Positions 40,622-53,326 of a DNA stretch of 64,000 nt are shown one piece after another. The notes under the pieces are model-generated. The model searched no databases. It saw nothing but the letters and a program-made list of their open reading frames with translations, and had not been told where the DNA came from. Origin of the DNA: Apis mellifera. Its lineage: Eukaryota; Arthropoda; Insecta; Hymenoptera; Apidae. Numbering within the stretch: the first letter of the stretch is position 1; each line of letters opens with the position of its first letter. The stretch spans positions 10,148,501-10,212,500 of the forward strand of contig NC_037641.1 of the NCBI RefSeq assembly GCF_003254395.2, in the 5' to 3' direction. Made by a program: the position numbers and the translations under genes.

Positions 40622-42258
40622 GTTAGTCTCATTGAACATCATGCAATAAATGAAAGGAATGATGTAAGTATATAGTTTATAAATACATTCTTATTCTTTT
40701 TTTTTTTTTTTTAGTAATTCATATTAAAATTATTCGATGTATATTAGTATACGAATTTATTAAATAATAGAAATATATAAAATATTATATAAATTTTTAT
40801 ATATTAATATTATATATTATATATTAAATATATTAATATTTTAATTTTATTTTGATTATAATTCAACATTTACATTTTTACAATTAAAACTAAAAAACAA
40901 AATGTAATTATATTAATTTTGAAGAAAGAAATTTTGCTGAATCATGTTTTAGTATATATTCTTTTCTTTTTAACTTCCAAGAATTAAATTGTTTTAACTA
41001 TTTAATTATAAAAATATATATAAAATATTGTGATTAATTCATATTTTTATTCCTCGATATATTAGTTGATCGTAATAATACGAAAATATTTTTGCATAAA
41101 ATTTTTTACACAAAGAAAAAAAATTATTTCATTAAATTTAATAAATTTTTCCTTAAAATTTAAAATAAGATAATAGAAAAAAAATTAGATTTGATAAGTA
41201 ATTATATACAAATAAATTTTAATTTAAGGATTTATTAATTTTCTTTACATTAAAAAAAATAAAATTTTTCAACATATTATTTAAAATTTATTAAGGTAAG
41301 ATTTTTAATTATTAAAAGTCGAATCCAGTAATTTAATTTCAGAACTTTTAACTTTTAATATCGTTTTCAATAATATATTTCATATATTATTTTTATTTTT
41401 TGTATCCATATATATAATTATAATATAATTATAAAATTAAAAGATGATTAAAAATCAATATAATAAAATATTGTAATAAAATATATTCTTTATTTAATAT
41501 TCAAGTATTTCTTTTATCATATAATTTAATTTTTATATTATGTTTAATTAAATAAATAAATTTTATTAATTTATATATACATTTAATAGTAAATATAATA
41601 TGTAATAAATTCATATGAAATATATTATCTAAATATTATAAGAATGATATTAACAATAATATAGAAATGATAAAATTTTTTATATTTTTTAACGTATATA
41701 TTATACGTTATCTTCTTGTTAATTTTAGATTACAAGAAATTAGAATATTATAGATAATGATATGATCTGATAATGATATATTTATATATTGTTATTATAT
41801 TTTTTATTTAATATGTATATAATATGGGTTATTGTAAAATTTTGTGTAATTCTATTATTGCGTATTAAATATAGAATTCAGATATAGCGATAATATGGTA
41901 TCTTTTTTCAGCGTCTTCAGGAAAATATATGATTTTGAAGTCAACCAGATAAAAAATATCTATTACGGTTATTTCGAATTTATGAAAGAATGACATAATA
42001 TTAATAAACAATTTATCTAATTTATCTTAATTAATAGTGACGTTAATAATTCTAAGGTATTATCTAATATTATCTAAATTAACTAAACTAAAATATTTTT
42101 TATCAGTATTATCGATAACGATTAAAAGTATTATTAATAGTAATCAATTTTATATATAAATACTGTTTCTAGTTTAAAAAACTTAAAATATCGATCTGAC
42201 GCTCCCATATAACTGATCAATATAATACATAACTGATCAATACATAATAAGCAACAAA

Positions 42259-45200
42259 ATGTCTCTCTTCCGGAAATTTAATGGTAAGTATTTTGCAATT
42301 TTAAAATGTTTAAATGCTTATTTTTTCTATTTTTTGACTTTTTCGATTTGTTAATTTCTAATTTATATTTCTTATCTCTTGCATTGATAGAAATATATTT
42401 ATACATAAATATAATTATAGAATTTTGAAAAAAAATTAAATTTCTTTATATATCTCTATAGAATTTTATATATCTCTTTATATATCTTTATAGAATTTTA
42501 TTCATTTTTTAAAAAATGAAAATTAAATTTTTATATTTATCTAAAATTTATAATATTCTGATCAAAATAGTAATAATAATAATAATAATCCATAAATATA
42601 TTTCTATAATAGAATAAATTATCATTAATTCATCATATATCGATTGTTAAAATTGATCAATTATTATGCAATATGTGCTATTTTAATGAATGAAACAATA
42701 CATACTTGTAATCTTATAAAATTAGAATTAAATAAATATTGATTTTATATATAGAATTGTATATTAAAATTTTTGTTTCTATTTAGTAATTTTTTAATTA
42801 TTTATATATATTTTAAATATACTTCGGTTCATATGATTCATTTAGCGGAATCTTTTGTAAATATATATATGTTTCAAGTATAAATATCGGAAATAGATTA
42901 TGCACATATTTTAGTCATATGATATAACCTGTAAATATACATATGTATGTCTTATATATTTCTTTGTAGTTTTATCTATACGAATACTATTATTCTTAAA
43001 TATACAGAAGAGATATTATAACTTATTCGTAATAAATTCATAAGTGCTAGTAACTGAAATTTATTGAAAGTTAAATATGAAAATTAACTTTTCAATTAGA
43101 TATTATTACATGCAGAGATATAAATATACACATTAATATTCTATTGTTATAGCTTATAATAAAATAAATTTCTTCTCGTACAATTTTAATATTTCATTTT
43201 AACATGTAACGATAGAGAATAATTTAAAAAACCAATAATGATATACAAAAATGCATATTCCATATTAATTTCGATATCTTTGAGATATATCAATATTATG
43301 AGCAATTATTTTTATATATGCCGGATAATTTTAGTTTTAGAGATATACATAAAAATATTTTTAATATTATAATATCGTACTTCAAGGATTTGAAATGAAT
43401 ATAATAGAAATAGAAATAATTTATGCATAGAGTTTTGTATACAAGCTAAAATACTTAAAAACTGCATGTAAGCGAATTAAATGTTGATTATTGGCATCAT
43501 ACAAGCAGTCAGTTCTATATTTATTGGTTCAATGCCATTTATTCTCCGAACGTATGACATTTCAATGATCTCTTCTACTATTTTGCTATATAAGCTAAAA
43601 TATATATTTAGAAATTGTAAAAGCGAATTATTAAATTGATGGCATCATGTAAACATTCATTTGTTATATTTATTAATCCGATATCATTTCGAATCTATTA
43701 TATGACATTTCAATTAAATTTAATTTTTACTATATTCTAGTTTATATCATTATAATTTATATTATTAAATTTTCTATTTAATTAAGTTTATATTATTACA
43801 TTTTGTATGTAATTAATAAAAATTATTTTCTTTTTATAATAACATTAATCGTATAATTATATAATATTTCTATAAAATATTCTTAAAAAATTTTTTATTT
43901 TTTAATTCATATAACTTTAATATCAAAGAAATTAATATAAAAAATAAGAAAATAGCTATATAATTATATAATAAAACGTATAAAAATTTTATTTTTTTCA
44001 TTAATGATTCATTGTTGATTTGCGATATCATCTCGTGTAGAGATAACGTTGACGTTCATTTCGCAGAATTCCTATAAATTCATTTCAGTTAAATCAAGAA
44101 AATGAAAAGTTCATAAATGAATAACTAAATATAATTAATTTTTATTTTTATCCATTTTTACTCACTGCAATACGTTTTATTTCGCGCTATTTAACACTTT
44201 AATTGTAAGCGAAATCATATTTTATATGTTAAATGATTATTACATGAGACCAGTACAAATATGAATATGCATTTATATAGTATATATTTAATTTGCACAG
44301 TTTAATTTACCTAGATCAAGATTCCGCTATTATGAATCATATGTTATATTCAAGTACAAAAGTTTAAATAAGAATAAAAATTCACTTAAAAATATAATTT
44401 TTATTACTTATTTTTTGAAAAATGTAGGGCATATAAGTAATAATTAATTTTATGGTTCGTAAATAGATAGAACGTGCGTTATTGCACGTTTGTAAAATGT
44501 TTACATCACCTTCGACGAGTTGAGACCAATGCCAACATATAATATGACATCGTGAATGATCGAATAATCAATCTATGTTTTATAAATGGAACTTTAATTG
44601 TAGACAAATGCATATAGGCATTTTTCTAAGAAATGTATTAAACTTTTTTTTATTTCATTGAAACTTAACTATAAATTTTATTAAAATTATCAATCTAAAA
44701 AAAAAGAATAGTCGTAACTTGGAAGTTATTTAATTTAAATATATGAAATTTAATATTGTTAGTATTATCTTGACACAGTTGAATGACGAGAAAAATAATT
44801 ACCGTTATTTTCCGGTTTTTACTTATTTATATAATAGAACTTTTCTGGGAATTTGACCCCATTTAATTGAATACAATTATTATTGTTCATAAATATATAT
44901 AGAATATTGTTCATAAATATTGTTAAATAATACAGATGGAATAAATCACAAGTTTCATAATAAAAAACTATTAAAAATAACTAAATTTTATTAAATATAT
45001 AAATAAAATAATATTATTAATTTAATATTATTAATATTGTTAAACTTATTTTATGATTGAAACGAAAATTAAAAATTTTTTCAAATTTTTCGAAATATAC
45101 ATTATTTAAAATTTAAAAATATCTATATATTCTTATATAATATATGAATATGTAATTATATAACATTTAAATAAGATAAAACTAAATTAAACTTTTTTAT

Positions 45201-47790
45201 TTAATAAATAAAATGTGCACGTACATATTCCAGAACGAATACCAAGAAGAGCAATTTTAGGTGCTATGATGTTCTTAGCGTGTATGTTTTCATATATGAT
45301 TCGCACTAATTTGTCAATTATAATCGTTGCTATGGTAAATACAACTAGTAAAAGTGGAGGAAATGGTCCAGCATGTTCTGCTACTATTAGTAATACTACG
45401 AATAAAACTATTGAACTTAAAGATGTAAGATTTTTTTTTAATTATATATAATACTATATTATATGCATAGTATTTATTTGTATTTATTTATATTTAAGAA
45501 ATCCGCAATTTCTTCAAAAATTTATATTTTCGTGTTACAGTATGGCGAACGATTTGAATGGAATCAACATATACAAGGTTTTTTACTTTCTGGTTATTTT
45601 TATGGAGTTCTTCCAGCAAGTATACCTGCTGGTCTTTTAGCAGAAAAATATGGAGGTTCTAGAGTAGTAGCGTAAGTTATATTTTTGTCGTTATTTTGTA
45701 TTAAATTTTAAACATTATTTATTTACACATATATTCTTTATGCAATATTTTAATATAGATTTGCAACACTAATACCTGCAGTATTAAACCTTTTGATGCC
45801 TTGGGTTTCTGGTATTCATTATGGTTTAGTATTTGTTCTTCGTTTTTTGATGGGCTTTTTTGGAGTAAGTTTGCTCAATATTATCATTTATCGTTATTAC
45901 TTATTTATCATTTAATTTTTTTTTCATTATTTAAACTTTCCATTGAATAAAATAGTTTTACAAAAATATATGTAAAATTTTGAATATAAAAATATTTTTC
46001 ATATTTTTATGTAATTTTATATCCTCGATTTTGAATTTTGAAAATTTTTTTTAACATATATTTTTTATGTATGAATATTCACTATAAGCAAACATATATC
46101 TATAAAAATTTTTTATGTATTTTTATTAATTTTTATAATAATAATTTTTATAATATTTAATAACAAAATAACGAAATATTTATTATAAAAAAGAATTAAT
46201 AAATTTATTAAATTAATAGGCAGCTATTTATCCTGCTCTTCATGCAATGATTGCCAGATGGGTTCCTCCTAGTGAGAAAGGTATATTTGTATGGACAATG
46301 CAAGGTATTTATATAATTTTTAATAAAAATTAAATATAAAATTATATTATATCAAAATACTACAACAATATTAATAATATATATATCAAAATAACAAGAT
46401 ATTTTTTGTTTTAGGTGGTCCTTTTGGAACTGTAGTAACATTTACATTATGTGGTCAAATAATCAGTGCTTTTGGTTGGAAAGCTGCATATTATGTTACA
46501 AGTGGACTTATATTAATTTTTTACGCTTTATGGGTATTTCTTATATATGATACACCTGATCTTCATCCAGGAATCACAGAAAATGAAAAAATTTTTATCA
46601 AAGAACAAATAGGTACAAGTGTTTCTAAACAAAAAGTAAGTATAAATTTTTATATTTTAAATTTATGAAATAAATTATATATTCTTTTATACAGTACTAG
46701 CATTATTAAATATTAATATAAAACTAGGTGAAACTACCAGTCAAAGCTGTTGCTACATCAATACCATTTTTAGTTTTGTTATGGGCTCATTTTGCAAATA
46801 TGTGGGGTATATATTTCATTGCTACTAATGGACCGAAATATACTTTAGAAGTTCTTGGTTTTAATATGAAATCGGTAATATTATTTAATTTATTATTATT
46901 ATTATTACTTTATATATCATTAGAATTGTTTTCATATAAAATAAGTTAAATTTTATCTAATTACATTTAGGGAGGATCGATTACAGGATTACCTTATATA
47001 GCAAGACTTGGTGCTGGAGTATTATTTGCTGCAGCTGGTGATTATGTTCGAAAAAAAAAAATTCTTACTTTAGGATGGATTAGAAAGATATTTATGCTTT
47101 TTTGTAAGTAAATTTGAGTGATAATTGATTGAATAAATTTTATTTGATAGTGAAATAATGAATGAAAAATAAATCTATTTTTATAGCACATATGGGTCCA
47201 GCATTAGCTTTGATTGTAATGACATATGTTGGTTGTGATGCAATAACTGCAATTGTTATGCTAATAGTAGCGCTAAGTTTTAATGGAGCTGCATGTCAAA
47301 CTAATTTACAAAACCATCAAGATCTTGCACCCAATTATGCTGGCTCTTTATATGGAATCATGAATACTTTTGGTAGTTTTCCTGGATTTATTATTCCAGC
47401 AATTATTGGTGCTTTGACAAATGAAAGAGTATGTATAAAATTAATTATATAAGATTTATATTATTCTCTTATAATATAAATGAATTAATTAAAAAACAAT
47501 TATATAATATAAATGAATTAGTTAAAAAACAATTATTTATTGTTATTTTTTTATAGAATGGAGTAGAAGAATGGCGTGTTATGTTCTGGATCTCAACAGC
47601 AGTATTTACATCTGCAACAATACTTTTCTGGTTCTTTGGATCAGCAGAAATTCAATCATGGAATAATGTAAATCAACAAAAAATACCGACATTTTCTGAG
47701 GAAGAAACAACACAAATGACCGCAGTGGCCATTAAAGAATTACAATCAGAAGAAGAAGAGGATGAATATAAAGCAGCAAATGTTAATTAA
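42259..47790 (+). CDS. SLC17-family anion transporter (sialin / vesicular glutamate / phosphate cotransporter-like)
   Basis: Ten coding exons: 42259-42283, 45234-45424, 45541-45671, 45759-45864, 46220-46303, 46415-46635, 46728-46874, 46971-47103, 47187-47428, 47557-47790. Major-facilitator carrier with about 12 membrane helices. Family marks: RIPRRAILGAMMFLACMFSYMIR opens TM1 as in SLC17; N-glycosylation-type NTTSK and NTTNKT in the first luminal loop; FEWNQHIQGFLLSGYFYGVL; the motif AAIYPALHAMIARWVPPSEKG in the TM4-5 loop; NHQDLAPNYAGSLYGIMNTFG in the TM8-10 region. The tail is acidic (EELQSEEEEDEYKA-type). SLC17 members move organic anions or phosphate using sodium, proton or membrane potential, in lysosomes, vesicles or plasma membrane; the substrate cannot be decided from sequence by eye. 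Intron 1 is almost 3 kb; all others are short. Convergent with the next gene. Confidence 0.92.
43444..43742. repeat. diverged tandem duplication, unit about 149 bp, in SLC17 intron 1
   Basis: Two adjacent units begin with AGCTAAAATA at 43444 and 43593. They share, in order, AAGCGAATT, TGGCATCAT, TATATTTATT and TATGACATTTCAAT, with many substitutions between. Non-coding. The shared words are evenly placed, so it looks like an old tandem duplication rather than two insertions. Confidence 0.7.
44470..44491. repeat. short perfect hairpin in SLC17 intron 1
   Basis: AACGTGC and GCACGTT flank a six-base loop within a less AT-rich patch (about 44460-44580) of the large first intron. It could be a protein-binding palindrome; no function is known. 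Confidence 0.5.
47470..47535. repeat. 33-bp tandem duplication in the last SLC17 intron
   Basis: Two adjacent 33-base copies differing by one base (GAATTAATTAAAAAACAA against GAATTAGTTAAAAAACAA). It lies between the donor after 47428 and the acceptor before 47557 and does not alter coding sequence. Confidence 0.85.
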
Positions 47791-48800
47791 AAAATTGCAT
47801 TTATATGACTTAACATTAAATTTTCTGTACTATCTATATTAACGCATTTAATCTTATAATATGAAAATTTTCAAATCATTTTATAAATGATATGAATATT
47901 ATTTAAAAAAAAAAAAAGTATAAGATACAATTATTAGTTATCAATATATTTTTATTTTTATCTGTCAATTCTTCATCGATATTATTTTGTTCCATTGTTA
48001 ACATTTTTTAAAATACTCGTTTTAGCATGGCCATTTAGCAATGGCCTCAGAACAAATTAAAAATACTTACTACAAGTATTAGATATTTATAACTAGATAT
48101 TTATAAGTCTTAAAAATAATATATAATTTAATGTAATAACACTCTGTGTGTATTTTCATTAATTATATGCAAGTTTAATTTTTACTCATAAATTATATAA
48201 AAATAAAATAATATTAAATTATTTTTTAAATAATTAAATAATTAAGAATTTAAAAGTACATATTTTTATTAAAACTATTTCATGTATTATATATGTTATG
48301 AATATATATTGATAAAAGCACAAATATAAAATATGTACTTTTATAAAAATAAATCAAATAAAATTTATGATGAAAATAAGAAAAAATATATGAACTTTAT
48401 ATGAATATAATATAAGCAATAGTATATATATTTTTATAATGTTTTATTTACATAAGCTTTATAAACTACAATATGAGAGAAATTTCATAAATATATTTTT
48501 ATACATGTTTCATTGTAATTAATTTAAGAATTATGTACGAAATATAATTATGTATGTATATAATTTATATAATTATTTTTATGCGAGGCGTATATAATAA
48601 ATGAATGTAATATCACGAATGTATTATATAATATGAATGTTTATGTTTACGACATATAGATAGCTTGGCTGAGAATACTTAAACAGTGTATATGCATTTA
48701 TTTCTGTTCAAATAAATATCTTAAGAATGTATTAATTATTGTAATGTATACATTTAATTATAATTATAAATATATGTAAAATAATATTTTAATTTGTATA
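47791..48800. other. intergenic region between convergent genes
   Basis: AT-rich 3' flank of the SLC17 gene (plus) and of the unrecognised minus-strand gene ending at 48801. No coding sequence or clear repeat was found. Both 3' UTRs must lie here. Confidence 0.6.
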
Positions 48801-51446
48801 TTAATTGCAAGTAGAAGAATCTTTAGAAAGATGTATAGGAATAATTTTAAAACCATCTCCATGTGATTTCATAGGACATTGAATATCACATGTATTTGTA
48901 TTAGGTAAATGTAATTTTGAGAAAGCTTTACACGTTTGTTGTGTACAGCTTGTGTTATTTATAGTTAAACATGCATTGCAACTTAATTTACTGCAACTAT
49001 AAACTTTTTCATTCTCCATAAGCGAAGTTTGTTGCGAGGAAATAATACAAGTTTCTCGGGTACAAAATGTATTTTTTAATATTTGCAAAGCGGTTGCTGC
49101 TTGGGAAGATAATGTACTATGGGTGCTACACAAAACTGGCTGAAATGATGGATCTAGCGAACTTACAGTTGTTTGACTTGAGCTATTCGTGGATTCTATA
49201 AAATATAATTTAATATATATATTTATTATTTAATAATATGTTTAATAATAAATTCATGTTAAAATGTATATATTATATATAAATAATAATAATAAATTTT
49301 ACCTTTTATGGAACATGGTTTCATTATCGTAGCCTCAGTTACGTAAGACCATTCATTAAATGATTCTGAAAAATAATAAAAAATAAATAAAAAAGTAAAT
49401 AATAAGTAGTAATTATAATAAATATAAAATTTTTTTCATTAAATATATTTACCTCGAGGTTCAAGTTTACCAGATTGTAAAAATACACAAATTGTATGAC
49501 GAGATTCTTTTGAATCCATCGAGGAACAAATTTGAAGTTTTGAAGAAGATTTCAAACTTTTTTCTGGACAAGTGACTTCAAAGGTTTCGTCTTCTTGGGA
49601 TATTTTGGTCATAATATAACAGGGTTTATATGCTAGCAATATATCTTGCGTTCGAAGAATTTTAAACTCTTCTTGTGGGACACCTTCAATTTTTTGACTA
49701 CTCGTACAATATTGACACATTGACTGTCTTCTACAGACGGAACATAAAACTTCTTTCGATTTTATAATTTTTTTGACTTCAGAAATTGCTGCAATACTCG
49801 TTTGTGTAGCAATTGTTTCTGTTTCTTTCTTCGACAACAATTCAAGAATTTTCTTCTTTCTTTTAGCTAACACTTGATCTATTGGTTTGCCTAAAATACG
49901 ATATAAAAATATTATTGTAAGATAATGAATTAAATACTTGATTAAATCTTATTTTAATGCTAAATAATGTGTGAAGGAATGACTATGAAATTTTTAATTC
50001 AATGACAACGACAGTTTAATAACGTAACATTTTAACGTATATTGATACTAACGCTGTGCTTGTTTTTCTAGTTCCATAAGTTTTGTTATTATATTTGTCG
50101 TCCGTTGTAGTATTTTATTTAAAATGATCTTAACATTTTTAGCTGCATTTTTAGATACATTATCGCAAACTGTTTGCAACAAATCATCTATCAAAGGTAA
50201 GACAATAATCGATGCTTCTAAGGGATCTACGATCATATCGAGTTTTAATTTTTTCAATACATCTTTTTCTGTTTTGTCTAATTTATATGTAGCTATAGTT
50301 TGTATGCTTTGTTCTTTCATGGGATATCTAACTATTTCGGCACATTTATCGATGATTTCATCTATTATATCATCTACTATAATTCTAACTTCAATTCCCT
50401 TAGTAATACAATCTTCCAAGTAATTCAATATCATATTTTTTGTTTCCCAATAATCCGATAAAAGCATCGTATTAGATTCTTTCGGTTCGCAACTCAAATC
50501 AGTTTGTACTTGATTATCTATGACGAAGATTTTCGTGCGATTATTATATTTGATATAAGTTTGCACAGTTTTATCCGCAGTCTCAGCTTGTATTTGACTG
50601 GTCGGATCATCTATCCAAAATACACGTAATAATATAAAATGTAATATTTCAGTGATATCCATGTCCCTTTCTTCTTCGTCGCTAAGTTTAGAAACGAATT
50701 CTTCACGTTCTTCGTCCGTGACGTCCGTGGATAGTTGATCGATCACAACATCTTGCGGTGTTTCGGGATGGAAGCTAATAATAGTTGCAGCTACGTTGCT
50801 CCTCTTTATATCGGGCATGGGACCTTCTTTCATAGATGCTATATGGCGTATATTTTAATAGAAATTAAAAATGTGTTTTTCTATATTTCTAATGTATAAA
50901 TATCCTAAAAAATGTTACGAAGCAATTAATTTTAATTTTATTACTTCATATTCCTATAAGAAAGAAGATATGTGCGGTAAATAATTATAATAAAGAATGA
51001 GAAATCCACATACTCATGATATCTCTAAAATATTGTAAAGGTGGGTATGGTGGATGCATATACATCGTTTGTGAGGCTTCATCTCGGTATTCAATGGAAA
51101 TATGTACGATTGGTATTCCCTGTAAATATGTTTGAACTTCTGCATCTTCTTTGGGTTTTTCTTCTGGTTGTTCTGCCTCTTTTGGCTGTTCTACCTCTTC
51201 TGGCTGTTCTACCTCTTCTGGCTGTTCCAACTCTTCTGGCTCTTCTGGTTCCTTATCTTTTGCTTCTTTAGTATCTACAAATTGTCTAAGCGGTCGTCTC
51301 AATACGATTTCATCAGGATCAAGGACTAAGTTTACATCCGGTGTTGATGATATTATCGTTGTGTCCGCAATTTTTCTTAATGTTGCATCCTCTTCTGGAG
51401 TTACTGTGATAAGAGTTTGAATCCAAGCATCATCTTCTGACGTCAT
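48801..51446 (-). CDS. uncharacterised 704-aa protein with PEV/EQPEE repeats and Cys-rich C-terminus
   Basis: I do not recognise the family. Five exons in coding order: 51446-51014, 50838-50053, 49890-49453, 49365-49303, 49195-48801; all junction phases agree and the sum is 2115 nt. The N-terminus (MTSEDDAWIQTLITVTPEED) leads to a PE-rich stretch with about four copies of the pentad-like EQPEE (V/K) between roughly residues 66 and 95, then an HISIEYRDEASQT motif. Exon 2 encodes a mostly helical acidic region (DVTDEEREEFVSKLSDEEERD) with hydrophobic residues. Exon 3 has a CSVCRRQSMCQYC cluster with CxxC and a KRKKKILELL basic segment; exon 5 encodes many cysteines (CSKLSCNACLTINNTSCTQQTC). No signal peptide or membrane segment. 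The codon composition is less AT-rich than the neighbours. It is transcribed against the SLC17 gene. Confidence 0.75.
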
Positions 51447-53326
51447 CTAATACATATATATAAATACAATGTATAGCAAATATTTCGAATATATTCATCG
51501 ATATATTATTATCTTATCAATATTTTAGAAAAATACAATATTGTACATAATATTATACCACAATATTATGTATCTTTTTTATATTATATTTATATTATAT
51601 ATACTCTATATTCTATTTTAATATAATAATATAAAAATATCTAAATGTTGTAGATAATAAGGGAAATCTTTTATTTTCTTTTATAATGCAAATGAATGAT
51701 TAATTTTATAATTTTGGTAATATTTTGTTAACTTACTGTGATAAGTAATTAAATATAAATTATTGTACGTAATGTTTTTGCTAATATAATTTGGTATTAA
51801 TGAAAAAATGTATTTATTATTCTGAGATGTCATCTCAGATTTCTTACAAGAACTTTCAAAAAATTTAATAATTTATTTGGAAATTTTGTTGATAGAATTT
51901 TACATAATAAAAGGTTACAGGTTCTATGATGTCAAAAGAATGATATCTAACTTCAAATAATATACAAGATTTTTCAAATTTTTCCCGCCAAATCAATATC
52001 ATTAATAATATCATTTCTTTGAACAATATTTTTCACTTTATTTATGATTACTTTGTATAGATAAGGAGAGAAAATAGTAGAAGAAGGATAGAGATAAAGT
52101 AAAAATATGGAAATCAGCGCCATCTCTAGAGTGCCGTAAATGAAACTCACATAAAAAGGACAGAAAATAATAAGAAAAGGATAGAAATAAGGAAAGAATT
52201 GACCGTCAGCGTCATCTATGGAGTAATAAAGATACTTTTTTAAAGATTGGATAACAAAGAGGAATTGTCGACTAGCACCATTATTCTACATTACCTATTT
52301 TTGAAGAGATATTTTTAATTTTCAAAAGATGGCGGTAATAGTCAATTCTTATCTATCTCTATCCTTTTTCAATTATTTTCTATCCTTTCTATATGAGTTT
52401 CATTTACGGCACTCTGAAGATGGCGCTGATTTTCATATTTTTATCCTATCTCTGTCCTTGTCTTATTATTTACTCTTTTATACTTATATTTATATTATTA
52501 TACGAAATTATCTTATAAAATTTATATATTTTTTTAAACATTTAAAAAGGATATTTATTGTAATTAGTATTTTAGAAAAAATTTAATTTTATTTTTAAAA
52601 ATATAATCTACAATATATCTACATTATAATGATATTATATTAATCATTAATTTATAAATTATAACAATGTTGTAAATAATTTGAGCAAATATTTTTATTT
52701 TTAACAAATTTTAATATTTTTGTTAATTTAAAATATTTGTAAAAAAAATAATTGTAGGATAAGAATTTTATTTTTAATCTTAATTTATTAACAATTAAAA
52801 AAATATACGTAATGAAAAATCATCATCTTTATTTGTTTCATAATAATTTATGTAAATATAATGTAAAATGCAGAAGTTTTTATGTACATTATGATATTTT
52901 GTAACAAAATATCTGTTCTTCCTATTTTTTCAATTGCAATCTTATTTTAAATTCAATCTTTAAGAATAATAGAAAAATAATAAGAGGATTTCTTGCGAGG
53001 ACTCTTGAGGAATAATTCTTATTTCTAATATTCAAGAATATTATTTATTATTTTATTATCAAATTCAACTAACGGTTTCTAGTTCTACAATTATGTTAAT
53101 GTCGGCTATATGCGATCTCACATTGCAATGCATTTGGCATTAGTATCGCTTATCAAATTGAATTTTTTACAATAATTTCAATAATAATTTTTCGAATCGA
53201 TTACTTATACTTTTATCATTTTATATACAATTAATTATATTATCACATTATTCAATATACCTATTTTATTAATACATTTTATTAATCACATAAATACAAT
53301 TTTAAATACATTATACTTTTTCTTTC
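51447..53326. other. intergenic region containing an inverted repeat
   Basis: Upstream flank of the minus-strand 704-aa gene. Apart from the inverted repeat at 52068-52475 the sequence is AT-rich and non-coding; a less AT-rich patch at about 53080-53160 (ATGTCGGCTATATGCGATC) is unexplained. Confidence 0.5.
52068..52475. repeat. inverted repeat with about 150-bp arms (MITE-like or fold-back element)
   Basis: Arm 1 is 52068-52217 and arm 2 is 52327-52475, in opposite orientation around a spacer of about 109 bp. The best-kept part is the word TCAGCGCCATCT followed by AGAGTGCCGTAAATGAAACT, present in arm 1 at about 52116-52148 and reverse-complemented in arm 2. The outer 52 bases align without gaps and the arms keep smaller words (GGATAGA, AATTGAC) to their inner ends. 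No open frame for a transposase. Arms have drifted apart, so it is not recent. Confidence 0.85.

Noticed and set aside
50124..51420. Plus-strand open frames opposite the 704-aa gene, including Ser/Gly- and Leu/Phe-rich repeats
   Set aside because: Antisense reading of the EQPEE repeat and of exon 2; the minus-strand model has five consistent exon phases.
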